From Pseudoalteromonas xiamenensis (GTDB lineage Bacteria > Pseudomonadota > Gammaproteobacteria > Enterobacterales > Alteromonadaceae), in contig NZ_CP099917.1 of NCBI RefSeq assembly GCF_030994125.1, positions 3,208,001 to 3,272,000 on the forward strand: a DNA stretch of 64,000 nucleotides. The letters run 5' to 3'. The notes under the pieces were generated by a model that was given only the letters and a program-made list of their open reading frames with translations, had not been told where the DNA came from and made no database searches. The position numbers and the translations under genes were made by a program. Of the stretch, positions 54,590 to 64,000 are shown piece after piece (positions within the stretch are counted from its first letter, which is position 1; every line of letters starts with the position of its first letter).

Positions 54590-57415
54590 ATGAGCGACTA
54601 CAAACATACTTTAAATTTGCCGGAAACAGAGTTTCCGATGCGTGGCAATTTGGCGCAACGCGAACCAAAAATGCTTAAAGCTTGGTACGAACAAGATTTA
54701 TACGGTCAAATCCGTAACGCAAAGAAAGGTAAAACGCCGTTTATTCTTCATGACGGCCCGCCATACGCAAATGGTGATATTCACCTTGGGCACTCAGTAA
54801 ACAAAATCCTTAAAGACATTATTGTTAAATCGAAGACATTATCTGATTTCGATGCGCCATACGTTCCTGGCTGGGACTGTCACGGCCTACCAATTGAGCT
54901 ACAAGTTGAGAAAAAAATCGGTAAACCAGGCGTAAAAGTTACTGCTGCTGAATTTCGTGAAGAATGCCGTAAGTACGCTGCGAAACAAGTAGCAGGTCAA
55001 AAAGCCGACTTTAAACGTTTAGGCGTTTTTGGTGATTGGGACAATCCATATTTAACGATGAACTTTGATTTTGAAGCTAATGCAATTCGTGTACTTGGCC
55101 GCATTATTAAAAATGGTCATCTACACAAAGGTGCAAAACCTGTTCACTGGTGTACAGATTGTGGCTCAGCCCTTGCCGAAGCGGAAGTGGAATATCAAGA
55201 CAAGCAATCACCAGCGATTGACGTACGTTTTAGCTTTATTGATGAAGCAGCTGTTGTCGCCGCGTTTGATACCAAAGACGGTCACAACGGCAAAGGTCTT
55301 GTAAGCACAGTTATTTGGACGACAACACCATGGACACTTCCTGCAAACCGCGCAGTTGCAGTAAACGCGAATCTTGAATACGCATTAGTTCAAGTTGAAG
55401 ACGAAGGCCAAGAGCAACGTCTAGTACTCGGCTCTGAGCTAGTTAAAGACGCGATGGACCGTTTTGGTTTTGCGCATTACCACGTTCTTGGTTACGTAAA
55501 AGGTGCAGCGCTTGAGAATTTACGAGTAGCGCATCCATTTTATGAATTTGACGTGCCAGTGATCCTAGGCGATCACGTTACAACTGATTCGGGTACGGGT
55601 ATTGTGCACACAGCACCAGGTCACGGTCAGGAAGACTTTGCAGCGGGCTTAGGTTACGGTCTTGAAGTAGCAAATCCAGTTGGCGCAAATGGTGTGTATC
55701 TACCAGATACGCCGATTTTTGCAGGCCAGCACGTTTTCAAAGCAAACGATAACGTAATTGAATTACTTAAAGAGAAAGGTGCTTTGTTACGTCATAAAGC
55801 CCTTAACCACAGTTATCCACACTGTTGGAGACATAAAACGCCTATTATTTTCCGTGCGACGCCACAATGGTTTGTCAGTATGGATCAGGCCGGTCTTCGT
55901 CAGCAGTCGCTTGCCGAAATCAAGAAAACTCAATGGCTTCCAGAATGGGGCGAGAGCCGTATTGCGAACATGGTTGAAGGTCGTCCTGATTGGTGTATTT
56001 CACGCCAACGTACATGGGGTGTGCCAATTGCTTTGTTCGTTCATAAAGATACCGGTGCATTGCACCCGAATACAGAAGCACTAATTGAAGACGTCGCAAA
56101 GCGCGTAGAACAAGCGGGTATTCAAGCTTGGTACGATTTAGACGCTGAAACGTTGATCGGTGATGATGCACAAACGTATGTAAAAGTATTAGACACGTTG
56201 GATGTGTGGTTCGACTCGGGTGTGACGCACGCGTGTGTTGTTGATGCGCGTCCAGACCTAACGGGTCCTGCTGATCTTTATCTAGAAGGTTCTGATCAAC
56301 ACCGTGGCTGGTTTATGTCTTCAATGATGACGTCTGTTGCAATCAATGGTCATGCGCCATACAAACAGGTGTTAACGCACGGTTTCACGGTTGATGAAAA
56401 TGGCCGTAAAATGTCGAAATCATTAGGTAACGTGATTTCGCCACAAGACGTGATGAATAAAATGGGCGCAGACATTCTGCGTTTATGGGTTGCTTCAACG
56501 GATTACACTGCTGAAATGACCGTGTCGGATGAGATTTTCAAACGCTCTGCAGATCGCTACCGTCGTATTCGTAATACAGGTCGTTATTTGTTAGCGAACC
56601 TAAATGGCTTTAATCCTGAAACGGACATGGTTGCAGTAGACGAACTGGTTGAGTTGGATCGTTGGATTTTAGCGCGTGCAGCGGATCTTCAAGCAGAATT
56701 GATTAAGTCTTATGACAGTTACAAGACTTTAGAAGTAACTCAAAAACTAATGAACTTCTGTACTGGTGAGTTGGGCTCATTCTACCTAGATGTTATCAAA
56801 GACAGACAATATACCGCGAAGAGTGACAGCCATGCCCGTCGTTCTTGCCAAACTGCGCTGTTCCATATCGCAGAAGCAATGACACGTTGGATGGCACCAA
56901 TCATGAGCTTCACTGCTCAGGAAATTTGGGAATTGTTACCGGGTAAACGCAGCCCGTTCGTGTTCACAGAAACCTGGTATGACGTAATAAACTCGGTATC
57001 TGAAGGTTCACTCAATAACGACTTCTGGCAAACAGTGTTACACGTTCGTGATGAAGTAAACCGTGTACTTGAGAATGAGCGTAAAGAAGAACGTATCGGC
57101 TCTGCACTGCAAGCGGAAGTCATCTTGTACACAGGCGGTGAGCTTGCTGAGCAGTTAGCTTCGCTAGGTGATGAGTTGCGCTTTGTGTTACTAACATCGA
57201 AAGCTTCTGTAGAAGTGGTACAAAGCAAGCCAGACCATGCCGTGGACTCTGAAATCGACGGTTTGTTTATTGCGGTTGCTGCAACGGATGCGCAGAAATG
57301 TGAGCGTTGCTGGCACTACTGCGATGATGTTGGTGCACACGCAGGTCATGAAACAATCTGTGGACGTTGTGTTAGCAACGTAGATGGAGACGGCGAAGTC
57401 CGCCAATTCGCTTAG
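54590..57415 (+). CDS. ileS: Isoleucyl-tRNA synthetase
   Basis: 941 residues, class I synthetase. HIGH motif in [20 protein letters not shown] in [11 protein letters not shown], the CP1 editing domain between them (with [15 protein letters not shown] and [12 protein letters not shown]), and the C-terminal zinc site CERCWHY and CGRC. Full length. The ATG follows GGATAA 28 bp after ribF. Confidence 0.98.
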   Translation: MSDYKHTLNLPETEFPMRGNLAQREPKMLKAWYEQDLYGQIRNAKKGKTPFILHDGPPYANGDIHLGHSVNKILKDIIVKSKTLSDFDAPYVPGWDCHGLPIELQVEKKIGKPGVKVTAAEFREECRKYAAKQVAGQKADFKRLGVFGDWDNPYLTMNFDFEANAIRVLGRIIKNGHLHKGAKPVHWCTDCGSALAEAEVEYQDKQSPAIDVRFSFIDEAAVVAAFDTKDGHNGKGLVSTVIWTTTPWTLPANRAVAVNANLEYALVQVEDEGQEQRLVLGSELVKDAMDRFGFAHYHVLGYVKGAALENLRVAHPFYEFDVPVILGDHVTTDSGTGIVHTAPGHGQEDFAAGLGYGLEVANPVGANGVYLPDTPIFAGQHVFKANDNVIELLKEKGALLRHKALNHSYPHCWRHKTPIIFRATPQWFVSMDQAGLRQQSLAEIKKTQWLPEWGESRIANMVEGRPDWCISRQRTWGVPIALFVHKDTGALHPNTEALIEDVAKRVEQAGIQAWYDLDAETLIGDDAQTYVKVLDTLDVWFDSGVTHACVVDARPDLTGPADLYLEGSDQHRGWFMSSMMTSVAINGHAPYKQVLTHGFTVDENGRKMSKSLGNVISPQDVMNKMGADILRLWVASTDYTAEMTVSDEIFKRSADRYRRIRNTGRYLLANLNGFNPETDMVAVDELVELDRWILARAADLQAELIKSYDSYKTLEVTQKLMNFCTGELGSFYLDVIKDRQYTAKSDSHARRSCQTALFHIAEAMTRWMAPIMSFTAQEIWELLPGKRSPFVFTETWYDVINSVSEGSLNNDFWQTVLHVRDEVNRVLENERKEERIGSALQAEVILYTGGELAEQLASLGDELRFVLLTSKASVEVVQSKPDHAVDSEIDGLFIAVAATDAQKCERCWHYCDDVGAHAGHETICGRCVSNVDGDGEVRQFA

Positions 57416-57424
57416 GAGTAGCTG

Positions 57425-57930
57425 GTGAGCGATACACCATTGAAAAAAGCGGCTTAATTTGGTTATGGTTTAGTCTGCTGCTACTTGCAGCAGACGTGCT
57501 GACTAAATACGTCGTAATGAACACAATGCAATTGGGAGAATCAATCGAGATTCTTCCGGTGTTTAATTTTACCTATATGCATAACTATGGAGCGGCCTTT
57601 AGCTTTTTAAGCGAAGCAGGTGGTTGGCAACGATGGTTCTTAAGCATTATCGCCGTGACGGTGAGTGTGTTGCTAACCTATTGGCTTAAAAAGTTACGTG
57701 CAGACCAATGGCAGCTATGCGCTGCGTATGCCATGGTATTAGGTGGCGCAATTGGTAACTTATTAGACCGTTTAATTCACGGTTATGTTGTCGATTTTAT
57801 CCACTTTTATTATCAACAATGGCACTACCCAGCATTCAATATTGCTGACATCGCTATCGTTTGTGGTGCAGGGTTGTTAATTCTTGATGCTTTTCGAAGC
57901 AACAACGATAAGCAGGAGACTAATGCATGA
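57425..57930 (+). CDS. lspA: Lipoprotein signal peptidase LspA, apparently frameshifted near its start
   Basis: The best start is the GTG at 57425, with AGGAG six bases before it. From there the frame closes after ten codons (at 57455), yet the next frame carries the whole LspA protein: SGLIWLWFSLLLLAADVLTKYVV, the catalytic Asp regions NYGAAFSF and GNLLDRL, and VDFIHFY, FNIADIAI. Adding one A to the six-A run (57443-57448) joins the two exactly as SDTPLKKSGLIW. The enzyme cleaves lipoprotein signal peptides and is essential in related bacteria, so sequencing error is the likeliest cause. Without the fix, only an internal GTG (57496) that cuts the first helix is available. Confidence 0.9.
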
Positions 57931-58367
57931 GTGAGCAAGTGATCGGCGCAAACTCGGAAGTTGTATTTCATTTCTCAGTTAAACTATCGGACGGTTCGGC
58001 CGCGGATTCTACCAAAGTCCACGATAAGCCTGCTAAGTTGGTTATGGGTGACGGTAGCTTAACCGCAAACTTTGAAAAGTGTTTACTTGGTTTGAAACAA
58101 GGTGACAATAAGTCATTCGAACTTCAGCCTCAAGACGCGTTTGGTATGCCAAACCCAGATAATATTTACTACGTTGATCGCAGTAAATTTAGCGTTGAAG
58201 TTGAGCCGAAAGTAGGAGCCATCATTGCTTTTACTCAGCCTGATGGCACGGACTTACCGGGGATTGTTCGTGATGTTGCTGGTGACTCTGTAACGGTTGA
58301 CTTTAACCACCCGCTTGCAGGCCAAGTCGTGACGTTTGAAGTCGACATTTTAGAGGTCAAAAACTAA
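57927..58367 (+). CDS. fkpB: FKBP-type peptidyl-prolyl isomerase FkpB (SlpA)
   Basis: 146 residues with the SlyD/FkpB-like pattern: [48 protein letters not shown] and [20 protein letters not shown]. It overlaps lspA by four bases and shares one base with ispH, so it is tightly coupled. Prolyl isomerase and chaperone, cytoplasmic. Confidence 0.95.
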   Translation: MSEQVIGANSEVVFHFSVKLSDGSAADSTKVHDKPAKLVMGDGSLTANFEKCLLGLKQGDNKSFELQPQDAFGMPNPDNIYYVDRSKFSVEVEPKVGAIIAFTQPDGTDLPGIVRDVAGDSVTVDFNHPLAGQVVTFEVDILEVKN

Positions 58368-59296
58368 TGGATATTTTGTTGGCCAACCCTCGTGGTTTTT
58401 GCGCTGGCGTCGATCGTGCAATCAGCATCGTAGAACGTGCATTAGATTTGTTTGAAAAACCAATCTACGTAAGACATGAAGTGGTTCATAACAAATACGT
58501 TGTTGAAGGCCTGCGTAATCGTGGAGCGGTTTTCGTCGAAGAGCTACACCAAGTGCCAGATGATAGTATCGTTATCTTCAGTGCGCACGGAGTGTCTCAG
58601 GCAGTAAGAAGTGAAGCGAAACGACGTGAACTCAAAGTGTTCGATGCAACTTGTCCGCTAGTCACAAAAGTCCATATGGAAGTGACGCGAGCCAGTCGTA
58701 AAGGGACGGAATGCGTACTTATCGGTCACCACGGTCATCCTGAGGTGGAAGGCACAATGGGACAATATGACAACCCGAAAGGGGGAATATACCTCGTTGA
58801 AACGCCAGAGGATGTTGCTAAACTTGAAGTAAAAGACGCTGATAATTTGTTTTATTGCAGTCAAACCACGTTATCGGTAGATGATACTTCAGAAGTGATA
58901 GATGCATTGCGTGCTAAATATCCGAACATCCACGGACCGCGTAAAGACGACATTTGTTATGCAACACAAAATCGTCAAGATGCGGTGCGTGATTTAGCTG
59001 AAAAAGTAGAACTAATACTAGTTGTAGGTGCTAAAAACAGCTCAAACTCAAACCGTTTACGCGAACTGGCTGAAAAAATGGGCACAAAAGCGCACTTAAT
59101 TGATGATGCGAGCTGCTTAGAGAGTCAGTGGTTTGATGGTGTTCAGAAAGTGGGTGTTACCGCAGGCGCATCCGCACCAGAAGTGTTGGTACAAAATGTT
59201 ATCACCCGTTTGAAAGAATTCGGTGGTCAAACTGTATTTGAAAACCCTGGCGAGAAAGAGAACATCGTGTTCGCCGTGCCAGTGGAACTTCGTTAG
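58367..59296 (+). CDS. ispH: 4-hydroxy-3-methylbut-2-enyl diphosphate reductase IspH (LytB)
   Basis: 309 residues. Last enzyme of the non-mevalonate isoprenoid pathway, with a [4Fe-4S] cluster held by three Cys: [21 protein letters not shown] and the later SCL region near [18 protein letters not shown] and [12 protein letters not shown] are also present. Last of the murJ-ispH string. Confidence 0.97.
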   Translation: MDILLANPRGFCAGVDRAISIVERALDLFEKPIYVRHEVVHNKYVVEGLRNRGAVFVEELHQVPDDSIVIFSAHGVSQAVRSEAKRRELKVFDATCPLVTKVHMEVTRASRKGTECVLIGHHGHPEVEGTMGQYDNPKGGIYLVETPEDVAKLEVKDADNLFYCSQTTLSVDDTSEVIDALRAKYPNIHGPRKDDICYATQNRQDAVRDLAEKVELILVVGAKNSSNSNRLRELAEKMGTKAHLIDDASCLESQWFDGVQKVGVTAGASAPEVLVQNVITRLKEFGGQTVFENPGEKENIVFAVPVELR

Positions 59297-59314
59297 TATT
59301 GTAGGGCAAGAGAA

Positions 59315-60337
59315 ATGCGCTCAGTCACTCAACTTGAGCAACACCTCTTGCCCGCTTTATTCAGCTCTCGAGGTGTGTTAGGCGCAATTATCCTCATCCA
59401 GCTCCTCAATTTTATACTCGCATTTTCACCCTTAAACGAAGCAGAACCATGGATAGCCCTTGGGACAGTAACGTTATTTTCTCAATGCGTATTGCTTATT
59501 TCGCTGACACTTTTGTATGTTAGTCAACGCGTTGTCATGCGTTTTGGGCTTATACTGCAATGCGTAGCCATCACTATAAGTGTGGTCCTCACAACTGTAT
59601 CGTTCAGTTTGGGGCTAGTCACGTTCGAGCCAAGTTTAGTCGCACAAGAATCGCCAACATTTGTCTTGAGCGCCGTGTTTGTGAGTATACTTGTTGTCGT
59701 TTTGATGCTGCTAGTGCTGTCTTTTTACGCTGAAAACATTCATAAAGTTGAATTGCTTGCCGAAGCAAAATTACAGGCACTACAAGCCAGAATGCATCCC
59801 CATTTTCTGTTCAATAGTTTAAATGCTGCAGCTGAACTCACTCATATCAATGCACAAGCGGCTGAAAATATGTTACTCGATTTAGCCAAGTTATCGCGAA
59901 ATGCGTTAATGGAGCGCAGTCACACCACTTTAGAAGAAGAAATTGAGGTGGCTCTTGCGTTTGTTAATATTGAAAAATGGCGGATTGGTGAGCGCTTGCA
60001 GGTAAACTGGGACATCGACACCAAAACCAATTCTGTCATTGTTCCTTGTCTCATTCTCCAACCTCTCATCGAAAATGCGATTAAGCATGGTATTCAAACT
60101 TCGTGTGCAGGAGGTTTTATCGATGTGGTGGTGGCATCTAACGATACGTTAGTCACAATCTCGGTGAGTAATCCAAGAGCTAAACAATCGACAAGCAAAA
60201 AAGGAAGTGGCATCGCGCTTGATAATCTTCGCGCGAGGCTTGCGTTGTTTTATAACATGAAAGCAAGTTTACAAGTCCGCGAAAATGATAACATATTTAA
60301 AGTGGAGCTCACTATACCGAGGTATTATCGACAATGA
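59315..60337 (+). CDS. AlgZ/FimS-type (LytS-like) sensor histidine kinase
   Basis: 340 residues. Four or five N-terminal membrane helices (to about 145) are followed by a His_kinase domain: RMHPHFLFNSLNAAAEL (His161 is the phosphorylation candidate) and LILQPLIENAIKHGI with the ATP-binding GSGIALDNLRARL. No periplasmic sensor domain. This is the LytS/YehU/AlgZ group, which pairs with LytTR regulators. The next gene overlaps it by four bases (ATGA). In Pseudomonas aeruginosa AlgZ (FimS)/AlgR controls the fimU-pilVWXY1 operon; here pilV begins 184 bp after the pair. That regulatory link is inference. Confidence 0.9.
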   Translation: MRSVTQLEQHLLPALFSSRGVLGAIILIQLLNFILAFSPLNEAEPWIALGTVTLFSQCVLLISLTLLYVSQRVVMRFGLILQCVAITISVVLTTVSFSLGLVTFEPSLVAQESPTFVLSAVFVSILVVVLMLLVLSFYAENIHKVELLAEAKLQALQARMHPHFLFNSLNAAAELTHINAQAAENMLLDLAKLSRNALMERSHTTLEEEIEVALAFVNIEKWRIGERLQVNWDIDTKTNSVIVPCLILQPLIENAIKHGIQTSCAGGFIDVVVASNDTLVTISVSNPRAKQSTSKKGSGIALDNLRARLALFYNMKASLQVRENDNIFKVELTIPRYYRQ

Positions 60338-61020
60338 AGTACGTCGTCGTTGATGATGAGATGTTGGCGCGTGAAAGGCTGAAACGATTGCTTAATGCGT
60401 TTAATTGGCAGTGTGTAGGAGAAGCGCAAAATGCTAAACAGGCGTTTGAAGTCATTCAAAGTACTTCTCCCTCGACGGTTTTTTTGGATATCAATATGCC
60501 AGAAGAGAGCGGTCTCGAATTGGCAAAAAAACTCAGTTCATCGCAGCCAACGCTGAATCTTGTTTTTGTGACTGCCTACCCAGAACATGCGTTGGATGCG
60601 TTTGAGGTCTTCGCTAAAGGTTACTTGCTAAAACCAATTGACCCAAAAAAACTTGAGCAACTTGTTGGACAGTTCCCGTTGGGGCCCTCTCAGCGTCCAG
60701 ATAAAATCACAGTACAACATGGCAATGTGACAAGTTGGGTCACTATCAGCGGTATCATGGCTGCATTCTCGGAAGATAAATTAACCAAGCTCGTTCATCA
60801 AGAAGGTGTGCACTACGTTGATATGCCGTTAAAGCAATTAGTTGCAAAATACAGTGATGTATTTATTCAGATTCATCGCAACACGATAGTGAATCGAGCA
60901 TTATTAACTGGGATTAAGACTGTCGAGCAATCTCATTTCGCGTGCGTGAAAGGCATCGCTGAACCTTTAGCGATAAGTCGTCGGGCATATCACGAGCTAA
61001 AGACTATTCTAGCGCGTTAG
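60334..61020 (+). CDS. AlgR-type response regulator (receiver-LytTR)
   Basis: 228 residues. Receiver about 1-115: YVVVDDEMLARERL, Asp52 in FLDINMPEESGLELAKKL, and Lys in GYLLKPIDPKK. LytTR DNA-binding domain about 125-225: WVTISGIMAAFSEDKL, HYVDMPLKQLVAKY and FIQIHRNTIVNRALLTGI. Translationally coupled to the kinase gene before it. A plausible target is the pilVWXY1 operon that follows. Confidence 0.92.
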   Translation: MKYVVVDDEMLARERLKRLLNAFNWQCVGEAQNAKQAFEVIQSTSPSTVFLDINMPEESGLELAKKLSSSQPTLNLVFVTAYPEHALDAFEVFAKGYLLKPIDPKKLEQLVGQFPLGPSQRPDKITVQHGNVTSWVTISGIMAAFSEDKLTKLVHQEGVHYVDMPLKQLVAKYSDVFIQIHRNTIVNRALLTGIKTVEQSHFACVKGIAEPLAISRRAYHELKTILAR

Positions 61021-61204
61021 TCGCTTGTCATTGCAAAGAGTACGTCGTTCTATTTTTTTATATCTAATAGATAAATAGTAAAATGGAATGCAAATTCGTT
61101 CGACAACGACCGTTTATCCGAAGGAAGAACCTTCCATCCGATACTTGTTGGTGTTTAGATTTAGCTAGATTATGGTTACCGTGTCGAAAAGTTTGAGTTT
61201 AACT
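61021..61204 (+). promoter_or_regulatory. Upstream region of the pil operon with AlgR-box-like sites
   Basis: A 184-bp gap. It holds TCGTTCGAC (61096-61104) and CCGTTTATC (61110-61118), each matching 7 of 9 positions of the P. aeruginosa AlgR box CCGTTCGTC, and a small GGAAG/CTTCC hairpin (61123-61135). No clear -35/-10 pair was assigned. Confidence 0.35.
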
Positions 61205-61750
61205 ATGAGATCAAATCGCGGATTTACCTTAATTGAAGTGTTGATTGCATTTTTCGTGCTGAGTTTTGGTTTACTCGGTGCCGTAGCGCTTCAAGCAAAA
61301 GCCAAACAAGCCAGTTTTGATTCGATGCAACGCGCGGCAGCCGTAGCATTAGCGAACGATATTATGCAGCGTATTCGAGTCAATGATTTCAGCACGTTAT
61401 CAAACCTCTATAAAGTCACCTTTACTAGTCAGACGGCACTATCTCAATCAAATAGTTGCTTTTCTAATTCTTGCACATCACAGCAAATAGCAAATCTAGA
61501 TATTGAGCAGTGGAAACTCGCGATCCGCGCTCGAGAGAATACCGGGGCACTTGAAAATACCACCGTTTGTATCACGCCAACAAAGGCGGCGGGAGGTAAA
61601 GGCAACCGTTACAATATTGAGGTAGTGGTTAGTTGGGAAGGCCGACAAAAATTAGAAGGAACAGATGCTACAAATGCGATTAGTTGTGGCACCGCGTCCA
61701 ATAAACGAAGAGTAGTCCAAATGACAAGCTTCCTATTAGTGCGAGTGTAA
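61205..61750 (+). CDS. pilV: Type IV pilus minor pilin PilV
   Basis: 181 residues from the ATG at 61205; an ATG at 61172 would give an unusually long leader. Class III prepilin leader MRSNRG|FTLIEVLIAFFVLSFGLLG, cut after Gly and N-methylated at Phe by PilD, with the Glu+5. The globular part has Cys pairs (SNSCFSNSCTS, CITP, SCGT). First gene of pilVWXY1. fimT/fimU are not upstream here, unlike in Pseudomonas. Confidence 0.92.
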   Translation: MRSNRGFTLIEVLIAFFVLSFGLLGAVALQAKAKQASFDSMQRAAAVALANDIMQRIRVNDFSTLSNLYKVTFTSQTALSQSNSCFSNSCTSQQIANLDIEQWKLAIRARENTGALENTTVCITPTKAAGGKGNRYNIEVVVSWEGRQKLEGTDATNAISCGTASNKRRVVQMTSFLLVRV

Positions 61751-61753
61751 AAC

Positions 61754-62745
61754 ATGAATAAAGTACGGGGCTTTACACTGATCGAATTGATGATCTCTTT
61801 GTTCATTGGGGGATTGATTTTAGGGGGGTGATGTTCACTTACCTCAGCATGAAATCCACCACTCGAGACACGATGGCGATAGGTGAGCTGCAAGAAACTG
61901 GGCGTCTGGCAATGACGATAATGCAGCGAGACATCGAGCAAATCGGTTTCTGGGGCACATTTTATGAAGATGGGTTTACCAATCAAAATAATTCGTCCCC
62001 TGGTAATCCTGCTGGCGATTGTTTTGGTGGGTTAAATAACGGGAGTTTTCCCGATACAGAGCCGACTAATTTTCGTCCAATTTACGCGGACGTTATAACA
62101 GGAACTACAGCTCTTAGCTGTGTAACAAACGGGAAGCAGGGCACAGAAGCCATTCAACTCAAGTTTCTAGAGGGGAGCCCACTTGCGAATCAAGGTGGTG
62201 CACTGACAAACAAATATTATTTTGTTGCGGAATTAGAGCAATCGCAGTTTATGACTGGGGCTAATTTACAAGCTGCGATTCTAAATGTGAACGCCACGCT
62301 TTGGCCTTATAGCCATCATGTATATTACATTGCCAACGAGACCTTAATTTTAAGTGGCAAATCACTCACTGTGCCAGTGCTACGACGCAAAAGATTGACA
62401 GTGAATGGCGGGATCACCGATGAAGCCATTATGGAAGGGGTTGAAGACATGCGCTTGTTATTTGGCCTCGATACCACCGCGGATGGTCGTGTAAACCAGT
62501 ATAAAGCAACATCCGCAATGACAGCGTCGGATTGGGAAAACGAAGATGCTATTTTAACGGTTCAATTATTTATCCTAGTTCGGAGTTTGGAACCTGATGC
62601 AGACTTATCTCTTAAAAACCAAACTTATACACTCGGTCACGATCCGAACAAACGTGTTCATACATTCACAGATAAATACCGCCGAACGGTCTTTAGTACC
62701 ACTATTAAGCTGAGTAATATGGGGGCAAATTTATGGCGCATGTAA
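61754..62745 (+). CDS. pilW: Type IV pilus minor pilin PilW, frameshifted in a G tract
   Basis: The start ATG at 61754 encodes a prepilin leader, MNKVRG|FTLIELMISLFIGGLILGG, but then meets TGA at 61829. The rest of PilW (FTYLSMKSTTRDTMAIGELQETGRLAMTIMQRDIEQIGFWG onward to 62745) continues in the -1 frame. One extra G in the six-G run (61823-61828) restores an unbroken protein of about 330 residues. Phase variation through the G tract, sequencing error or true mutation are all possible. The stop overlaps the pilX start (TAATG). Confidence 0.88.
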
Positions 62746-63209
62746 TGAAACGTCAAAAAGGCATCGTGTTAGTTATGGCGATGGTCATGATTGTGGCTGT
62801 GACCACTGTGGCGGTGTCGCTCATGAGTAGCAGTAGTATCGATTTAAAAATAACCAATGCGGCTCAAGAGCGTGAAATGGCCGAAAACCAGCTGTATGGT
62901 GCGGTTCAAGAAATCATTTCTGAACAACAAGATCTAAAAGGAAACTTGAGCGTTTTCATGCGTACTCAACCACAAATGCCTGGCGGGAAAATAGAGTTTA
63001 CCGAAGGAAAAACAAACAACGTTCTAACCAATTTAAATAATGGCCCGCTAGCATTACGTTGTCCTCGAAGCTATGGCTATACCGAAGGGGTGGTTTGTAA
63101 CATGACTCAATTAGAAACGTCGGTTGAATATGGTTCGAAGAGTAGGCATCGGGTAACGGTGGTGTCAGGTATCGCTCAAGAGATGTTGAGTACGTCGGAG
63201 GTAAATTAA
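62745..63209 (+). CDS. pilX: Type IV pilus minor pilin PilX
   Basis: 154 residues from the ATG at 62745 that overlaps the pilW stop; another ATG four codons earlier is possible. N-terminal MKRQKG|IVLVMAMVMIVAVTTVAVSLM is a PilX_N-type prepilin leader. The middle is helical (ITNAAQEREMAENQLYGAVQEIISEQQ). Two Cys (RCPRSYG and VVCNM) probably pair. Binds PilY1 and primes pilus assembly in the family. Confidence 0.9.
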   Translation: MKRQKGIVLVMAMVMIVAVTTVAVSLMSSSSIDLKITNAAQEREMAENQLYGAVQEIISEQQDLKGNLSVFMRTQPQMPGGKIEFTEGKTNNVLTNLNNGPLALRCPRSYGYTEGVVCNMTQLETSVEYGSKSRHRVTVVSGIAQEMLSTSEVN

Positions 63210-63210
63210 A

Positions 63211-64000
63211 ATGTTTCGCAAACTTGTTGTTTTACTGATGTTACTTGTGATTGTGCCGAGCCCTTCTTTTGCAGAAGACATTGAGCTTTATGTGACGCAC
63301 AACTCGAGCACAAAAGAACGTCCGCGAGTGATGATCTTGTTCGATACATCAGGGAGTATGGCTTGGGATGTAAATGATGGAAATGCTTGCTACCTTTATA
63401 ACAAGCGCGACCGTTACTTTTATGAAGTTGACTGCTTTGACAGTACTCAAACGAAAACGACCTGTTATAAATACAACTCACGCTATCGGGAGTATTATTC
63501 AACAACTTGTGGTCCAAGCCGATTGTCTGTCGCGCAAAGTGCCATAACAAAACTAGTCCAAGAAAATAGCGACATTGATTTTGGCTTAATGCGTTTATAC
63601 AGCGATAAGGGGGGCTATATTCTGAATGGATTGGGGGCATCACAATCGAGTCTAGTTAATCAAATTGCAAACTTACCAGCCAATGGTTCGACACCGATAT
63701 CGGAAACGTTGTGGGAAGCGTATCTTTATATGACAGGCCAAAATACCTATTATGCGTCAAGCCACAGTGATAGAGATAAGAACGTCGAAAGTAGTAGTCG
63801 GTATATTTCCCCTTTTTCAAACACGACACTGACTCGCTGCGATAATTCGGTCAATATGATTCTAATGACCGATGGCGATCCGACAAATGATTCGGAGCAA
63901 AACTACAATATTTACTATAAATATTACGATTATTTTGGCTCGTACCCAAGCTCAACATCTGGTAGTTATCTCAATTCGTTAGCAAAAATTTTATATGGCT
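63211..64000 (+). CDS. pilY1: Type IV pilus adhesin/assembly protein PilY1, N-terminal part (runs off window)
   Basis: 263 codons to the window edge with no stop. Signal peptide about 1-21 (ending SPSFAED). A von Willebrand A-like domain begins at once: VMILFDTSGSMAWD (MIDAS DxSxS) and later MILMTDGDPT. The linker is rich in Tyr and Ser (RYREYYSTTCG, YYKYYDYFGSYPSS). In PilY1 a C-terminal calcium-binding propeller should follow outside the window. It starts one base after the pilX stop region. Confidence 0.92.
   Translation, partial: MFRKLVVLLMLLVIVPSPSFAEDIELYVTHNSSTKERPRVMILFDTSGSMAWDVNDGNACYLYNKRDRYFYEVDCFDSTQTKTTCYKYNSRYREYYSTTCGPSRLSVAQSAITKLVQENSDIDFGLMRLYSDKGGYILNGLGASQSSLVNQIANLPANGSTPISETLWEAYLYMTGQNTYYASSHSDRDKNVESSSRYISPFSNTTLTRCDNSVNMILMTDGDPTNDSEQNYNIYYKYYDYFGSYPSSTSGSYLNSLAKILYG

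Noticed and set aside
63206..63643. 145-codon ORF on the - strand
   Set aside because: It is antisense to pilY1, whose frame is open to the window edge with a signal peptide and MIDAS motif.

Overview
The window looks like a chromosomal segment of a marine gammaproteobacterium of the Alteromonadales, most likely Pseudoalteromonas or a close relative. The reasons are the gene families and order (rnfABCDGE-nth; rpsT/murJ-ribF-ileS-lspA-fkpB-ispH-pil), the large tandem tRNA clusters, a LasA/pseudoalterin-type M23 protease and an OlsF-type ornithine-lipid synthase. The genus assignment is inference. The gene families themselves are mostly clear. No phage, intact insertion sequence or CRISPR array was seen.

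Layout. 1-5.8 kb: the 3' end of smc, then zipA, ligA, a DUF2919 membrane protein and msrB on the + strand, and a receiver-TPR response regulator on the - strand. 6.06-7.5 kb: seven tRNA-Val(UAC) genes on the - strand, followed in transcript direction by eight units of an exact 80-bp satellite that is visibly derived from tRNA-Val. 8.5-9.7 kb: tRNA-Ala(GGC) and six tRNA-Glu(UUC) genes behind an rRNA-like promoter. 10-17.1 kb: accessory genes (lactate permease, S41 peptidase, two small overlapping ORFs, a fibrinogen-like secreted protein, a VOC protein and a LysR regulator). 17.4-21 kb: a CadC-like regulator and a divergent secreted esterase lie between an orphan 3' fragment of nth and the intact nth, which suggests a cassette inserted through nth. 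21-27.9 kb: the rnf operon, with a repeat-rich RnfC tail. 28-31.6 kb: a degenerate GGDEF-EAL protein, four tRNA-Asn genes and a roughly 1-kb gene-free stretch with an inverted pair of DnaA-box-like sites.

31.6-50.8 kb: a mixed region with a MATE pump, uvrB, a periplasmic binding protein, an HDOD protein, an AbgT transporter, the M23 protease, deaD, grxA, ppiC, a TonB-dependent receptor, a thioredoxin-like protein, olsF, ghrA, smrA and small membrane proteins. 50.9-64 kb: a CheY-like protein, rpsT, then murJ-ribF-ileS-lspA-fkpB-ispH, an AlgZ/AlgR-type two-component pair, and the type IV pilus minor-pilin operon pilV-pilW-pilX-pilY1, which runs off the end.

Two genes that should be intact, lspA (essential in related bacteria) and pilW, each need exactly one extra base in a six-base homopolymer. 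This points to sequencing error, or in pilW possibly phase variation. The most unusual sequence is the tRNA-Val-derived satellite at about 6.06-6.73 kb. It resembles in principle the tRNA-3'-end repeats behind E. coli tyrT, but with a period of one tRNA length.
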